Origin: Mycobacterium intermedium
Lineage (GTDB): Bacteria; Actinomycetota; Actinomycetes; Mycobacteriales; Mycobacteriaceae
Length of the DNA: 64,000 bases
Direction: 5' to 3'
Assembly (NCBI RefSeq): GCF_002086275.1
Contig: NZ_MVHT01000006.1
Coordinates: forward strand, 1-64,000
The first letter of the stretch is position 1; every line of letters begins with the position of its first letter. Below the pieces are notes generated by a model. The model was not told where the DNA came from and did no database searches. It worked only from the letters and a program-made list of their open reading frames with translations. This document shows, piece after piece, positions 19,489 to 29,982 of this stretch. The position numbers were made by a program, and so were the translations under genes.

Positions 19489-21318
19489 TTACTCGGCCTC
19501 GTCCAAGCGGTGCTTCAAGGCCTCGAACTCGTCCTTGATGCCGGTCGGCAACTTCTCGCCGACGAACTCGAGCCACTCCTCGATCAGCGGCAGTTCTTGA
19601 CGCCACTCCTCGACGTTGACCTCCAGCGCGGCGGCCACGTCGGCGGCGTCGACATCCAGGCCCTCGAGGTCCAGGTCCTCGGCGGAGGGAACGGTGCCGA
19701 TCGGGGTGGTCCGGCCGCCGGTCCGGTTCTCGATGCGGTCGACGATCCACTTCAGTACCCGGCTGTTCTCGCCGAAGCCCGGCCACAGGAAGCGGCCGTC
19801 TTCGCCGCGGCGGAACCAGTTGACGAAGAACACCTTCGGCAGCTTGGACTCGTCGGCGTTCTTGCCCAGGTTGATCCAGTGCTGGAAGTAGTCGCCCACG
19901 TTGTAGCCGAGGAACGGCAGCATGGCCATCGGGTCGCGGCGCACGTTGCCGACCTTGCCCTCGGCCGCGGCGGTCTGCTCGCTGCCCAGGGTGGCGCCGA
20001 TGAACACGCCGTGCTGCCAGTCGCGGGCCTCGGTGACCAGCGGGACCGTGGTCTTGCGGCGGCCGCCGAACAGGATGCCCGAAATCGGCACGCCCTCCGG
20101 GTCGTCCCACTCGGGCGCGAGGATCGGGCACTGCGACATCGGGGTGCAGTACCGCGAGTTGGGGTGCGCCGCAGTGGTTTCCGTCTCGCGGAAGTACCAG
20201 TCGTTGCCCTTCCAGTCGATCAGGTGCTGCGGGTCGCCTTCCAGGCCCTCCCACCACACGTCGCCGTCGTCGGTCAGCGCCACGTTGGTGAAGACGGTGT
20301 TGCCGGCGGCGATGGTCCGCATGGCGTTGGGGTTGGACTTCCAGTTGGTGCCCGGCGCCACCCCGAAGAAGCCGAACTCCGGGTTGACCGCGTACAAACG
20401 GCCGTCCTTGCCGAACCGCATCCAGGCGATGTCGTCACCGAGCGTCTCGGCGCGCCAGCCCGGGATGGTCGGCTGCAGCATCGCAAGGTTGGTCTTGCCG
20501 CACGCCGACGGGAACGCCGCGGCGAAGTAGTACGCCTTGTTCTCCGGCGAGATCAGCTTGAGGATCAGCATGTGCTCGGCCAGCCAGCCCTCGTCGTGGG
20601 CCATCGCCGACGCGATCCGCAGTGAGTAGCACTTCTTACCCAGCAGCGCGTTGCCGCCGTAGCCGGAGCCGTAGCTCCAGATCTCGCGGGTCTCCGGGAA
20701 GTGGGTGATGTACTTGGTCTCGTTGCACGGCCACGGAACGTCCTTCTGACCGGGCTCGAGGGGGGCGCCCACCGAGTGCAGCGCCTTGACGAAGAAGCCG
20801 TCGTCGCCCAACTTGTCCAGCGCGGCCTTGCCCATCCGGGTCATGGTGCGCATCGAAACGACGACGTACTCGGAGTCGGTGATCTCCACGCCGAGCTTGG
20901 GGTCCTCGGCGCCCAGCGGGCCCATGCAGAACGGCACCACGTACATGGTGCGGCCGCGCATGCTGCCGCGGTAAAGGTCGGTCAGGATGCCCCGCATCTC
21001 GTTGGGGTCCATCCAGTTGTTGGTCGGGCCGGCATCGATCTCGCGCTCGGAGCAGATGAAGGTCCGGGACTCCACCCGGGCGACGTCGGACGGGTCGGAC
21101 AGGGCCAGGAAGGAGTTGTGATGTTTCTCGGGGTTCAACCGCTTGAACGTGCCCGCCTCGACCAGCTGGTCGGTCAGACGCTTGAACTCTTCGTCGGAGC
21201 CGTCGGTGAACACCACCCGGTCGGGCTGCGTGAGCTCGGCGACCTCCTGTACCCAGGACAACAGTCCCTGGTGTTTCGTCGGCGCGTTGTCCAACCCGGG
21301 GATGGTCGCTGAGGTCAT
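19489..21318 (-). CDS. pckA: Phosphoenolpyruvate carboxykinase (GTP)
   Basis: A 609-residue GTP-dependent PEP carboxykinase, the size of the mycobacterial enzyme. It converts oxaloacetate and GTP to phosphoenolpyruvate, the entry step of gluconeogenesis that mycobacteria need on lipid carbon. The kinase P-loop is visible as [12 protein letters not shown], with the preceding substrate region [15 protein letters not shown] containing the Mn-binding Lys and reactive Cys surroundings. The ATG at 21318 follows a good AGGAGAG ribosome binding site. It is transcribed in the same direction as the GTPase-like pair upstream, separated by 144 bp, and is closed by the hairpin at 19419-19476. Confidence 0.95.
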   Translation of the reverse strand: MTSATIPGLDNAPTKHQGLLSWVQEVAELTQPDRVVFTDGSDEEFKRLTDQLVEAGTFKRLNPEKHHNSFLALSDPSDVARVESRTFICSEREIDAGPTNNWMDPNEMRGILTDLYRGSMRGRTMYVVPFCMGPLGAEDPKLGVEITDSEYVVVSMRTMTRMGKAALDKLGDDGFFVKALHSVGAPLEPGQKDVPWPCNETKYITHFPETREIWSYGSGYGGNALLGKKCYSLRIASAMAHDEGWLAEHMLILKLISPENKAYYFAAAFPSACGKTNLAMLQPTIPGWRAETLGDDIAWMRFGKDGRLYAVNPEFGFFGVAPGTNWKSNPNAMRTIAAGNTVFTNVALTDDGDVWWEGLEGDPQHLIDWKGNDWYFRETETTAAHPNSRYCTPMSQCPILAPEWDDPEGVPISGILFGGRRKTTVPLVTEARDWQHGVFIGATLGSEQTAAAEGKVGNVRRDPMAMLPFLGYNVGDYFQHWINLGKNADESKLPKVFFVNWFRRGEDGRFLWPGFGENSRVLKWIVDRIENRTGGRTTPIGTVPSAEDLDLEGLDVDAADVAAALEVNVEEWRQELPLIEEWLEFVGEKLPTGIKDEFEALKHRLDEAE

Positions 21319-21462
21319 CGAACTCTCCTGAAATCTGTAGCGAAGTAATGGCCAGTTATCGGTTTGTCAGTTTTCGTGCGCAGCCGCCAGCAACAGTTAG
21401 CGCTTTTATACAGGTTATCGCGCATCACTTGTCGCCGAAGCTGCGGAGGGGTATAAGACTGC

Positions 21463-23013
21463 TCACAAGACCGATTCAGAAGGTCCCCCGCCGGGTGATT
21501 TCTCGCCTGAACCACCCCTTGCGCCCGGTCCGGCCACTCCTTGGCCACCGGTGGGCGTATCCGGTTCTCCCAGTTCTGCGCGTACCGCGTCCAGCGCGGC
21601 CCAGATCGTCGGCATCTCCCGGTCGCGCATCGCCGCGGCCCGAGCGGCGGCGATAGCGTGCTCCCGCAATTCGGCGTCGATCACGCTCACCCGGGCCGCG
21701 ACTCGGGCGTTCTCGACCTCGTCGCCGGCACTGATCTCGGTGTTGAGCAATGAGTCGGCCAACACCACCCGGGTGACGGCCAACTGGTCGGTCGCCGACC
21801 TCAGCGCGGCGATCACCTCCTCGATCCAGCGCGCCAAGACGGCACGGTCGGCCAGCAAAGCCCGGGTGCGCACCACCACGAGGGTCAGTGCCAGGCCGAT
21901 CACCACGCAGGCCGCGATCCCTGCCCCCACCGCAGCGGGGGCAAAGCGAGGTGCCAGACCGGCGACGACGCGACTCAGCGTCAGCGCCACACCCAGCCCG
22001 AACCCGACACCCAGCAGCAACATCAGCCGGTTCTCCAGCCGCCGCGATTTCAGCGGCGGGGCGGCGAACTCCACGGTGGGGGGCGGCTCGGCGGGGGGTA
22101 CCTGCCCCGGCGCCCCCAATGTCTCGGCGACCTCGGCCAGTTGAGCGTCGACACCCTCGGCAACCTCGGCGACCACCTGTTGGACCCGGTCGCGGGTGTA
22201 CGCCTCGAATCCGGCGACCTGCTTTCGGGACAGGCCCGCGATGTCTTGCTGCAGCTCGCTGCGCAGCGAAGCGCAGCGGTTGCGGGCAAAGTGGGTCAGC
22301 TGCGCGCGGGCCCGCTGGATGTGACCCCGGAGCGCGATCGTGGTTTCCGACCGCGCCTCGCGGCGTCGCCGCAGCGCCGAGCCGCGTTCCTCACGCAGGG
22401 CGTCCACCCTTGCCTGCCGGCCCGCGCCCGCCACCTCGCGGTCGAATCGCCGCGTCACCGCCTGCAGCCGAGATTCCCACGCCCGCAACCTGTTTCGCCG
22501 CGCCAGATCCGAATCGGCGAGCTGGCCCCGAACGGTGGAAACCAACTCGTCCAGCTGCGGCTCACCCAACTCGGGGGCGGCGGCCGCCCCCACCCACGGC
22601 ACCAGCCGATAACGCGGTGCATGCGCGGCCAGCCGTTCGCGATTGACCGCCAGCACCTCACGCCAGTGTTGGTGCACGTCGATCTTGGACACCACACAAA
22701 CCACCGCATCGGTGTTCGCCGCGGCGGCGTCAAGCAACCTGCAGTCGGATTCGGTGATCGGCGCCGCAGCGGAAACGACGAAAATCACGGCCGTCGGCGC
22801 ATCGCCGAGAGCCAAGTCCGACGACTCGACGACGCCTTGCGGCAACCGCTCGCGCAATGCGATGACCACGCCGGTCACTCCCGCCAGCCAGGGACCGGTC
22901 ACCAGGACCACCCCCCGGCGGTTGATGGTGGGCACACCCAGCCGTGGACCGATCGCCGCCACCATCGCGTCGACCCGTGCAGTGGGGTCGTCGCGGGAGG
23001 GGCCGATCACCAT
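21463..23013 (-). CDS. GTPase-like membrane protein, Rv0210 homologue
   Basis: A 516-residue protein. The N-terminal part (about residues 30-190) has the outline of a small GTPase domain. Its P-loop reads GPWLAGVT (40-47), so the lysine is Val46, and the G4-like motif is VVSKIDVH. The middle is an Arg/Glu/Ala-rich, probably coiled-coil region. Two hydrophobic segments follow (LMLLLGVGFGLGVALTLSRV and GIAACVVIGLALTLVVV), then another helical stretch and a Gly/Pro tail. This layout recalls bacterial dynamin-like proteins, but the class is inference. The ATG at 23013 overlaps the stop of the upstream partner gene, so the two are translationally coupled. The function is unknown. Confidence 0.75.
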   Translation of the reverse strand: MVIGPSRDDPTARVDAMVAAIGPRLGVPTINRRGVVLVTGPWLAGVTGVVIALRERLPQGVVESSDLALGDAPTAVIFVVSAAAPITESDCRLLDAAAANTDAVVCVVSKIDVHQHWREVLAVNRERLAAHAPRYRLVPWVGAAAAPELGEPQLDELVSTVRGQLADSDLARRNRLRAWESRLQAVTRRFDREVAGAGRQARVDALREERGSALRRRREARSETTIALRGHIQRARAQLTHFARNRCASLRSELQQDIAGLSRKQVAGFEAYTRDRVQQVVAEVAEGVDAQLAEVAETLGAPGQVPPAEPPPTVEFAAPPLKSRRLENRLMLLLGVGFGLGVALTLSRVVAGLAPRFAPAAVGAGIAACVVIGLALTLVVVRTRALLADRAVLARWIEEVIAALRSATDQLAVTRVVLADSLLNTEISAGDEVENARVAARVSVIDAELREHAIAAARAAAMRDREMPTIWAALDAVRAELGEPDTPTGGQGVAGPGARGGSGEKSPGGGPSESVL

Positions 23014-24116
23014 GCCTTCCCCGACACCATCCCCCCTCCTTTTCGGGACCAAAGACGTAGAGCTCCTCTGGAGATATCGGTACCGCACGCGCGGTGCAGC
23101 TCGTTCACCGACTCCCTGCTGTAGCGCTGCCACCGCACCGCCCGCCCCAATGGTTCGTCCGGCCCGAGCTCCAACCCGCAGGCGTGCACCACGTCCGCCG
23201 CCGCAGCCATGCGGGCCAGCACGGCCTCATCCGAGCGCAGGAAGTCGCCGATCTCCGGTTGGGTGACGGCCAGCGCCTCGAGTTCCCGGACGGCTTCAAG
23301 CACCCGCCGATAACGCACCTCGGCCCCGGCGGCTCTGATCCTGGCGGTGACGCCGTCCACGCCGCTGACCCGACGCAACAAGGCGCGCACCTCGGCCTGG
23401 CCGGCACCGCGCCGCAGCGCCGCCACGACGAGCGCGATGCCGAACACGTCCAACGAGTCCAGCAATCGCTGCCGCACCTCGGTAGCGACCGGGAGATCCG
23501 CCGCCAGGAATCCGGCGAAGGATCGGTCGAGGCAGGCGCCGCCGTCGGGGTGCGCGGCCAGTGCCCGCAGCGCCGCCCAGCACGCGTCGTCCAAGTCGTC
23601 GAACGCGGCAACGGCGAGCAACCCGATCAGCGGTGCTACCGGCAACCCCGCCCGCTCGGCCAGCTGCTCGCACCGGGCCCGCGCCGCGCCAAGCGGTCCG
23701 GTTGGGCAACCGAATCCGGTCAGATCCGCCTTGTTCAACAGCACCAGCACCGGCGGACGAGCCGTCAGCGCATCGTGGTCCTCGGGCTTCAGAACTTCGG
23801 CGACGACATAGACCTCTATTTCGACCTCTATTTCGGCCCGCATTTCGGCCCGGCGACAAATGCCAGCAGGCTCCGCCTCGCCGCGCGAGACCACGACGCC
23901 GTCCAACCAACCCTGCAAGGCACGCACGGCCGTGCGGCAGCCCACACCTCGACGTCCGCGAACGGCAACACGGACAGGTTCCCCGGCCCGCTCCGCGATT
24001 GCCCGCACCCGTGGATCAGCGACTCTGGCCGATAATCGTGCCAGTTCATCGGAGAAAATCGGCTGCCCCCTTGTCCCCCGGCCTGCATTCCCCCGATGCT
24101 TCCCTGATGGTGGCAT
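23007..24116 (-). CDS. GTPase-like protein, Rv0209 homologue
   Basis: A 369-residue protein, close to the 361 aa of Rv0209. It has a GTPase-like beginning (VRVAVRGRRGVGCRT, in which the P-loop Lys-Ser is Cys60-Arg61), a clear G4 motif LLNKADLTG, and then a mainly helical Ala/Leu/Arg-rich C-terminal half. Its gene precedes and overlaps the Rv0210 homologue, so the two proteins probably act together, as paired dynamin-like GTPases do. The ATG at 24116 was chosen because it gives the family length and leaves a 97-bp divergent spacer to trmB. Longer in-frame readings run into trmB. The function is unknown. Confidence 0.72.
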   Translation of the reverse strand: MPPSGKHRGNAGRGTRGQPIFSDELARLSARVADPRVRAIAERAGEPVRVAVRGRRGVGCRTAVRALQGWLDGVVVSRGEAEPAGICRRAEMRAEIEVEIEVYVVAEVLKPEDHDALTARPPVLVLLNKADLTGFGCPTGPLGAARARCEQLAERAGLPVAPLIGLLAVAAFDDLDDACWAALRALAAHPDGGACLDRSFAGFLAADLPVATEVRQRLLDSLDVFGIALVVAALRRGAGQAEVRALLRRVSGVDGVTARIRAAGAEVRYRRVLEAVRELEALAVTQPEIGDFLRSDEAVLARMAAAADVVHACGLELGPDEPLGRAVRWQRYSRESVNELHRACGTDISRGALRLWSRKGGGMVSGKAW

Positions 24117-24213
24117 TCCCCTCGTCGATGCGCGAGCCAGGCGCCCGTCCGCTACCAGTTGAAAGCAACTGTTGGGTATCAATCTGGACCACGGGCGGCT
24201 ACACCACAGGTTC

Positions 24214-25062
24214 ATGCGCCACCATGGACAAATGCATGCGCGGCCCGGAGTGGGGGTGTGTCCCGTTCCCATGAACTCCGAGCCCACGGATTCCGAGCAC
24301 AGCAACCGCGAGCACAGTGCTTGGGGCTACCTCCCGCCCACCAGTTTCCGCGCCCGTCGTTCGGCGCTGTCGAACGCGCAGCGCGAAACGTGGGATCGGC
24401 TGTGGCCACGGCTCGGGATGCAGGCCCCGTCGCACACCCAGGCCGCGGAGCCGACACCGCGCGAGCCGTTGGACACCAAAACCTGGTTCGGCCGCGAGGC
24501 ACCGCTGGTCCTCGAGATCGGCTGCGGCTCGGGTACCTCAACGCTGGCGATGGCGCAGGACGAGCCGAACATCGACGTCATCGCGGTGGAGATCTATCGG
24601 CGCGGGCTGGCCCAACTGCTGTGCGCGATCGACAGTGCCGGGGTGGAAAACATCCGGCTGATCCGTGGCAACGCCCTCGACGTGCTGCAACACCTGATCG
24701 GCCCGGAGTCACTCACCGGTGTGCGGGTGTTCTTCCCCGACCCCTGGCCCAAAGCCCGCCACCACAAGCGCCGCTTGCTGCAGCCGGCGACGGTTGCCTT
24801 GATCGCTGACCGGCTACTCCCGGGTGGTGTCCTGCATGCTGCGACCGACCACCCCGGCTACGCCGAACACATCGCCACAGTCGGTGACGCCGAACCCCGA
24901 CTCGTTCGCGTGGACCCCGGTTCCGAAGCGCTGCCGATCTCTGTTGTCCGCCCCACCACCAAGTACGAGTCGAAAGCCCACGAGGCGGGCAGCGCCGTCG
25001 CCGACTATGTATGGAAGAAGCGGGGGCAAGTGACACAATCCGGAGACCAGAACGCCCCATGA
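24214..25062 (+). CDS. trmB: tRNA (guanine-N7-)-methyltransferase
   Basis: A 282-residue SAM-dependent enzyme that makes m7G46 in the tRNA variable loop. It shows the SAM-binding motif LVLEIGCGSGTST, the acidic IAVEIYRRGL loop and the TrmB signature VRVFFPDPWPKARHHKRRLL; PTTKYESKAHEAG lies near the C-terminus. The start MRHHGQMHARPGVG resembles the annotated N-terminus of the H37Rv protein, so the ATG at 24214 is preferred to the one at 24172. The first ~45 residues are a non-conserved tail. Its stop overlaps the next start (ATGA), and the Rv0207c and mmpL3 homologues follow on the same strand. Confidence 0.92.
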   Translation: MRHHGQMHARPGVGVCPVPMNSEPTDSEHSNREHSAWGYLPPTSFRARRSALSNAQRETWDRLWPRLGMQAPSHTQAAEPTPREPLDTKTWFGREAPLVLEIGCGSGTSTLAMAQDEPNIDVIAVEIYRRGLAQLLCAIDSAGVENIRLIRGNALDVLQHLIGPESLTGVRVFFPDPWPKARHHKRRLLQPATVALIADRLLPGGVLHAATDHPGYAEHIATVGDAEPRLVRVDPGSEALPISVVRPTTKYESKAHEAGSAVADYVWKKRGQVTQSGDQNAP

Positions 25063-25787
25063 GCCTCACCGAAGAAGTGACCGTACAGCCGCCCGAACCA
25101 CTCGTTCAGCCGGCGTTGACCCCCGAGGGTCTGGCCCCCGAAGGCCTGGCCGGCATCCCCAAGCCGGTGGGGCGCGTCCTGCTGGTCTGGGATGCCCCCA
25201 ATCTCGACATGGGCTTGGGCTCGATTCTCGGGCGCCGGCCGACGGCCCTGGAGCGTCCCCGCTTCGACGCGCTGGGTCGTTGGCTGTTGGCTCGTACCGC
25301 CGAGTTCGCGTTGAGTCGCCCCGATGTCATTGTCGAACCCGAGGCGACCGTGTTCACCAACATCGCACCCGGCAGCGCCGAAGTGGTCCGGCCGTGGGTG
25401 GACGCACTGCGCAACGTCGGGTTCGCCGTCTTCGCCAAGCCGAAGATCGACGAGGACAGCGACGTTGACCGCGACATGCTTCAGCACATCGAGCGCCGCT
25501 ACCGGGAGGGGCTCGCGGCGCTCATGGTGGCGTCGGCCGACGGGCAGGCGTTCCGCCAGCCGTTGGAAGAGGTCGCGCACGGCGGAACCCCTGTTCAAGT
25601 GCTCGGATTTCGTGAACACGCTAGTTGGGCGCTAGCGTCGGATAGCTTGGAGTTCGTCGACCTCGAGGACATCGCGGGTGTTTTTCGAGAACCGCTCCCG
25701 CGAATCGGCCTAGATTCGCTACCCGAGCAGGGCGCATGGCTGCAGCCGTTCCGGCCGCTGTCCTCGCTGCTGACCTCGCGTGGGTGA
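25059..25787 (+). CDS. NYN (PIN-like) domain protein, Rv0207c homologue
   Basis: A 242-residue protein, the same length as Rv0207c. The N-terminal RVLLVWDAPNLDMGLGSILG and the later LMVASADGQAFRQPLEE fit the acidic strands of NYN-domain nucleases, a PIN-like fold usually acting on RNA. Catalytic activity is not proven. The gene is coupled to trmB by a 4-bp ATGA overlap, which supports an RNA-related role, and mmpL3 follows after 83 bp. It is a conserved neighbour of mmpL3 in mycobacteria. Confidence 0.8.
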   Translation: MSLTEEVTVQPPEPLVQPALTPEGLAPEGLAGIPKPVGRVLLVWDAPNLDMGLGSILGRRPTALERPRFDALGRWLLARTAEFALSRPDVIVEPEATVFTNIAPGSAEVVRPWVDALRNVGFAVFAKPKIDEDSDVDRDMLQHIERRYREGLAALMVASADGQAFRQPLEEVAHGGTPVQVLGFREHASWALASDSLEFVDLEDIAGVFREPLPRIGLDSLPEQGAWLQPFRPLSSLLTSRG

Positions 25788-25858
25788 CAAACGAACGCGT
25801 CTGACTCGACGCGACTGACAAGAACTGAAGAGCAATGCGCGGGTCGCTACAGATCCAG

Positions 25859-25864
25859 TAAGGA
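25859..25864 (+). promoter_or_regulatory. Ribosome binding site fixing the mmpL3 GTG start
   Basis: AAGGAG ends 6 nt before the GTG at 25871 and supports this start codon. Confidence 0.6.
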
Positions 25865-25870
25865 GCTTAC

Positions 25871-28744
25871 GTGTTCGCCTGGTGGGGTCGAACTGTGTAC
25901 CGGTACCGGTTCATCGTAATCGGGATCACGGTGGCACTGTGCCTCTTCGGCGGCGTCTTCGGGCTCAGTCTCGGCAAGCACGTCACGCAGAGTGGTTTCT
26001 ACGACGAGGGCAGCGAGTCGGTAAAGGCGTCCATCCTGGGCGACGAAGTCTACGGCCGCGACCGGACGGGTCACATCGTCGCGATCTTCCAAGCCCCGGA
26101 CGGCAAGACTGTCAACGATCCGGGGTGGTCGAAGAAGATCACCGACGAACTCAACAAGTTCGTCGAAGACCACCCCAACGAGGTCCTCGGCTGGGCCGGC
26201 TACCTGCGCGCGCCCGACAGCACCAGCCCAATCATCAAGGGCATGGCCACGGACGACAAGCACTACACGTTCGTGTCCATACCGCTGAAGGGTGACGACG
26301 ACGACACCATTCTCACCAACTACAAGAAGATCGAACCGGCCCTGCAGAAGCTGGACGGCGGCACGGTTCAGTTGGCCGGCCTGCAACCGATCGCCAGCGC
26401 ACTGACCGGCACGATCGCCACGGACCAGCGGCGCATGGAGGTCCTGGCGCTGCCGATGGTCGCGGTGGTGCTGTTCCTCGTGTTCGGAGGCGCGGTCGCG
26501 GCCTGCCTACCGGTCATGGTCGGCGGCTTGAGTATCGCGGGCGCTCTGGGCATCCTGCGTCTGATCGCGGTGTTCGGGCCGGTGCACTTCTTTGCCCAGC
26601 CCGTGGTGTCGCTCATCGGACTGGGTATCGCGGTGGACTATGGCCTGTTCGTGGTGAGCAGATTCCGAGAAGAGATCGCCGAGGGTTACGACACCGAGGC
26701 CGCAGTGCGCCGCACGGTGATGACGGCCGGCCGGACAGTGGTGTTCTCGGCGGTGCTGATCATGGCCTCGGGCGCGAGCCTGCTGTTGCTGCCGCAAGGC
26801 TTTGTGAAGTCGCTGACCTACGCGCTGCTCGCCGCGGTCGGCCTGGCCGCCATCCTGTCGATCACCCTGCTGCCGGCGGTGCTGGCCGTGCTGGGTCGAC
26901 ACGTCGACGCGCTCGGCGTCCGGACCGCGTTCCGGGTGCCCTTCCTCCGGGACTGGAAGGTTTCGCGCGCCTACCTGAACTGGCTGGCCGATCGGCTACA
27001 GAAGACCAAGACCCGCGAAGAGGTCGAGGCCGGCTTCTGGGGCAAGCTGACCAACTTCGTTATGAAGCGTCCGCTGGCGTTCGCCATCCCGATCTCCGTC
27101 GGAATGATCCTGTTGTGGATCCCGCTGGGCAACATGTCGCTGGGTGGCATGAGCGAGAAGTATCTGCCACCCAACAACGCGGCGCGGCTATCGCAGGAAC
27201 ACTTCGACACGCTCTTCCCCGGCTACCGGACCAATCCCCTGACGCTGGTCATCCAGACGACCGACGGCAAGCCCGTCAGCGACCAGCAGATCGCCGATGT
27301 GAGAAGCAAGGCGATGACGATCAGCGGGTTCATTGCGCCAAACAACAACCACGACGACATGTGGCAAGAACGGGCGCAGGCGCCGGGCGGCTCGAAGGAT
27401 CCGACAGTACGCGTCTTGCAGAACGCGTTGGTCGACCCGGATGACGCCGCTGACAAGCTCCAAGAGCTACGTGCAATGACGCCTCCGAAGGGCATCAATG
27501 TCTATGTCGGCGGTACGCCCGCCCTGGAACAGGACTCAATTCACAGCCTGGTGGACAGGGCGCCGCTGATGGTGATCGTGCTGATCACCACCACCATGCT
27601 GCTGATGTTCCTGGCCTTTGGCTCGGTGGTGCTGCCGATCAAGGCGGCGGTGATGAGCGTACTGACACTCGGGTCCACCATGGGCATTTTGACCTGGATA
27701 TTCATCGATGGGCACGGCTCCGGGCTGCTGAATTTCACGCCTACGCCCTTGATGGTGGTGATCATCGCTCTGGTAGTGGCGGTCGGCTACGGCCTCGCCA
27801 CCGACTACGAGGTGTTCCTGGTCTCCCGCATGGTCGAAGCGCGAGAAAACGGCATGTCGACCCAGGAGTCCATCCGAATAGGTACGGCGACGACGGGTCG
27901 CCTGATCACCGCAGCCGCGCTGGTCCTTGCCGTGGTCGCCGGTTCGTTCGTGTTCTCCGACCTGGTGATGATGAAATACCTGGCGTTCGGGCTGATGGCC
28001 GCGCTGTTGCTGGACGCGACCGTGGTGCGGATGTTCCTGGTGCCGTCGGTGATGAAGCTGCTCGGTGACGACTGCTGGTGGGCGCCGCGCTGGATGCGCC
28101 GCGTGCAGAACCGCATCGGCCTGGGCGAGATCCAATTGCCCGACGAGCGCAAGTCCCCCGCCGGTGGCACCGGACGCGGCCCGCGCCCACCAGTCACCGC
28201 GGCGCTGGTCGCAGCGGGTGCCCACCCGCGGGCGCCGCACGACCCGACCCACCCCGGCGCCCTCGAGGCGCCGCAGCGGGCGCGCCCGAGCGCACTTCCG
28301 CAAGGCAGGACGACCCAGAACAGCCCGTCGGCCGCGCCCACCAACAAGCTGCCGGCTCCCCCCACCGGTCAGTCGCAAACCACTGAGCCACCGACGGCAC
28401 GTCTGTCCGCGCCCGGCGGCGCGCAGCCCACCCGCGGTCCGCTCAACGCCGCCCCGCCGCCACCGCAGCCTCCATCGAGGCCCGCGCCGCCGCCGGCACC
28501 GCCGTCGGCCAGCGAGACCGGGAAGATGGCAAGTCCAGCCTCCAGCCCCGCCCGGACAGAGGCGGCCGACCGGACCGCAGCGATCCCGGCTCAACGGGCC
28601 GAGGGTGACGAGACCGAGGCGGCCACCGAGAAGTTCAACGCCCAGGCAGGCGGGGAGAACGGCACCGACAGCACCCGGCAGCGCCGTCGCGCGGGCGGCG
28701 GGTTGTCTGCCCAGGACCTGTTGCGTCGCGAGGGTCGGCTCTAG
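25871..28744 (+). CDS. mmpL3: Trehalose monomycolate transporter MmpL3
   Basis: A 957-residue RND-family inner-membrane transporter that flips or exports trehalose monomycolate to the periplasm for mycolic-acid assembly. It is essential in mycobacteria and a target of several inhibitor classes. The proton-relay residues are in place: Asp256-Tyr257 in GIAVDYGLFVVSRF and Asp645-Tyr646 in GLATDYEVFLVSRM, at the same numbers as in the M. smegmatis protein. Two periplasmic porter domains follow helices 1 and 7. After about residue 755 the protein becomes a long disordered Pro/Ala/Thr-rich cytoplasmic tail. It starts with GTG, and its 3' end is 9 bp from the convergent Rv0205 homologue. Confidence 0.97.
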   Translation: MFAWWGRTVYRYRFIVIGITVALCLFGGVFGLSLGKHVTQSGFYDEGSESVKASILGDEVYGRDRTGHIVAIFQAPDGKTVNDPGWSKKITDELNKFVEDHPNEVLGWAGYLRAPDSTSPIIKGMATDDKHYTFVSIPLKGDDDDTILTNYKKIEPALQKLDGGTVQLAGLQPIASALTGTIATDQRRMEVLALPMVAVVLFLVFGGAVAACLPVMVGGLSIAGALGILRLIAVFGPVHFFAQPVVSLIGLGIAVDYGLFVVSRFREEIAEGYDTEAAVRRTVMTAGRTVVFSAVLIMASGASLLLLPQGFVKSLTYALLAAVGLAAILSITLLPAVLAVLGRHVDALGVRTAFRVPFLRDWKVSRAYLNWLADRLQKTKTREEVEAGFWGKLTNFVMKRPLAFAIPISVGMILLWIPLGNMSLGGMSEKYLPPNNAARLSQEHFDTLFPGYRTNPLTLVIQTTDGKPVSDQQIADVRSKAMTISGFIAPNNNHDDMWQERAQAPGGSKDPTVRVLQNALVDPDDAADKLQELRAMTPPKGINVYVGGTPALEQDSIHSLVDRAPLMVIVLITTTMLLMFLAFGSVVLPIKAAVMSVLTLGSTMGILTWIFIDGHGSGLLNFTPTPLMVVIIALVVAVGYGLATDYEVFLVSRMVEARENGMSTQESIRIGTATTGRLITAAALVLAVVAGSFVFSDLVMMKYLAFGLMAALLLDATVVRMFLVPSVMKLLGDDCWWAPRWMRRVQNRIGLGEIQLPDERKSPAGGTGRGPRPPVTAALVAAGAHPRAPHDPTHPGALEAPQRARPSALPQGRTTQNSPSAAPTNKLPAPPTGQSQTTEPPTARLSAPGGAQPTRGPLNAAPPPPQPPSRPAPPPAPPSASETGKMASPASSPARTEAADRTAAIPAQRAEGDETEAATEKFNAQAGGENGTDSTRQRRRAGGGLSAQDLLRREGRL

Positions 28745-28753
28745 CCGCCCGGA

Positions 28754-29929
28754 CTAGTCGTCATCGGGGCCGGCGCTGTCGGCCGGGCCGCCCTCGGGGT
28801 CGTCGGGTTTGGCCGCGACTATGGCCGTGTCGTTCTCGGCGTTACTGTCCACCTGCTCGGCGGCTTCCTCTTCGGGATCCTTGGCCAGCAACACCTGCAT
28901 CGCGTTGTTCAGGAACGCGACCGTCGGGACCGCGAGCAGGGCACCCACAATGCCGGCGAGCACGCCGCCCGCGGCGATGGCCAGAACCACCGCCAACGGG
29001 TGAATCGACACCGCGCGGCCCATCACCAGTGGCTGCAGGATGTGGGCCTCGAGCTGGTTGACGATGATCAGCAGGGCGAGGGTCAGCAACGCATACAGCA
29101 GGCCCTTGGCCAGCAGCGCCACCACCACGGCCAGCAGACCCGATATGAGGGCACCGATGAGCGGCACGAAGGCGCCGAGGAACACGATGGAGGCCAGCGG
29201 CAACGCGAGCGGCACACCCATGATCGCCAGACCGGCGCCCACCCCGACCGCGTCGGTGAGCGCGACCAGGAACGTCGCCCGCACATATCCGGTCAGCGCC
29301 CCATATCCCGCGATCCCGGCTTCATGGACGCGGTCGCGGACATGAGCGGGGACCAATTTCTGCACGTACTGCCAGATATTGCGGCCGCCGTAGAGGAAGA
29401 AAATCAGGGTGAACAGGACCAGCACCGCGGCGGTCAGCAGTTCGGTGATGGTGGCCGCGGTGGACAGCGCGCCGCTGGTCAGCTTCGCCTGGTTGTCGCG
29501 CAGCGCATCGATGGCGGCGTTGCCCGCGTGTTCGATCTGTTCGCTGCGCACGTGCGCGGGGCCTTCCATCAACCACCTGCGACTGGTGTCGATGCTGCGC
29601 TCGACGTGTTTGACCAGATCGGGCAGACCCACGATGAATTCGGTGACGACGAACGTCAGGATGCCGCCCAGCACCGCGAAGCCGCCAAGGATGACCACTG
29701 TCACCGCCGCGCCACGTGGCAGCCCCTGCTTGTCGAGCCAGTCCACCGCGGGCACCAGCAACGCGCTGACCATCAGTGCCAGCAGCACCGGCACCACGAT
29801 CACTTCCAGCTTGTCGATCACCCACAGCAACGCCAACGCGGCGGCCAGGATGACCAGCAGCCGCCACGACCACGCGGCGGCCTTACGGACCAGGGGGGAT
29901 ACCGATTCGTCGTCCAGCCTTGCCGACAC
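28754..29929 (-). CDS. AI-2E family transporter-like membrane protein, Rv0205 homologue
   Basis: A 391-residue integral membrane protein of the AI-2E/UPF0118 family. It has an N-terminal helix pair ([36 protein letters not shown]), a third helix around [16 protein letters not shown], a long soluble middle region and a C-terminal bundle of about five helices with [13 protein letters not shown] and the family-typical [13 protein letters not shown]. The tail is acidic. Family members have been linked to ion export or small-molecule transport, and the substrate here is unknown. The GTG at 29929 (VSARLDDE) was chosen because a longer start would enter the divergent STAS gene promoter. H37Rv Rv0205 is slightly shorter. 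Confidence 0.82.
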   Translation of the reverse strand: MSARLDDESVSPLVRKAAAWSWRLLVILAAALALLWVIDKLEVIVVPVLLALMVSALLVPAVDWLDKQGLPRGAAVTVVILGGFAVLGGILTFVVTEFIVGLPDLVKHVERSIDTSRRWLMEGPAHVRSEQIEHAGNAAIDALRDNQAKLTSGALSTAATITELLTAAVLVLFTLIFFLYGGRNIWQYVQKLVPAHVRDRVHEAGIAGYGALTGYVRATFLVALTDAVGVGAGLAIMGVPLALPLASIVFLGAFVPLIGALISGLLAVVVALLAKGLLYALLTLALLIIVNQLEAHILQPLVMGRAVSIHPLAVVLAIAAGGVLAGIVGALLAVPTVAFLNNAMQVLLAKDPEEEAAEQVDSNAENDTAIVAAKPDDPEGGPADSAGPDDD

Positions 29930-29982
29930 TGGGCAAGCGTATCTGGCAAGGGGAATATCACCTGCGAGGGATGATGTGGGCC

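Noticed and set aside
25011..25058. Longer start for the Rv0207c homologue inside trmB
   Set aside because: The ATGA overlap at 25059-25062 gives the exact H37Rv length of 242 residues.
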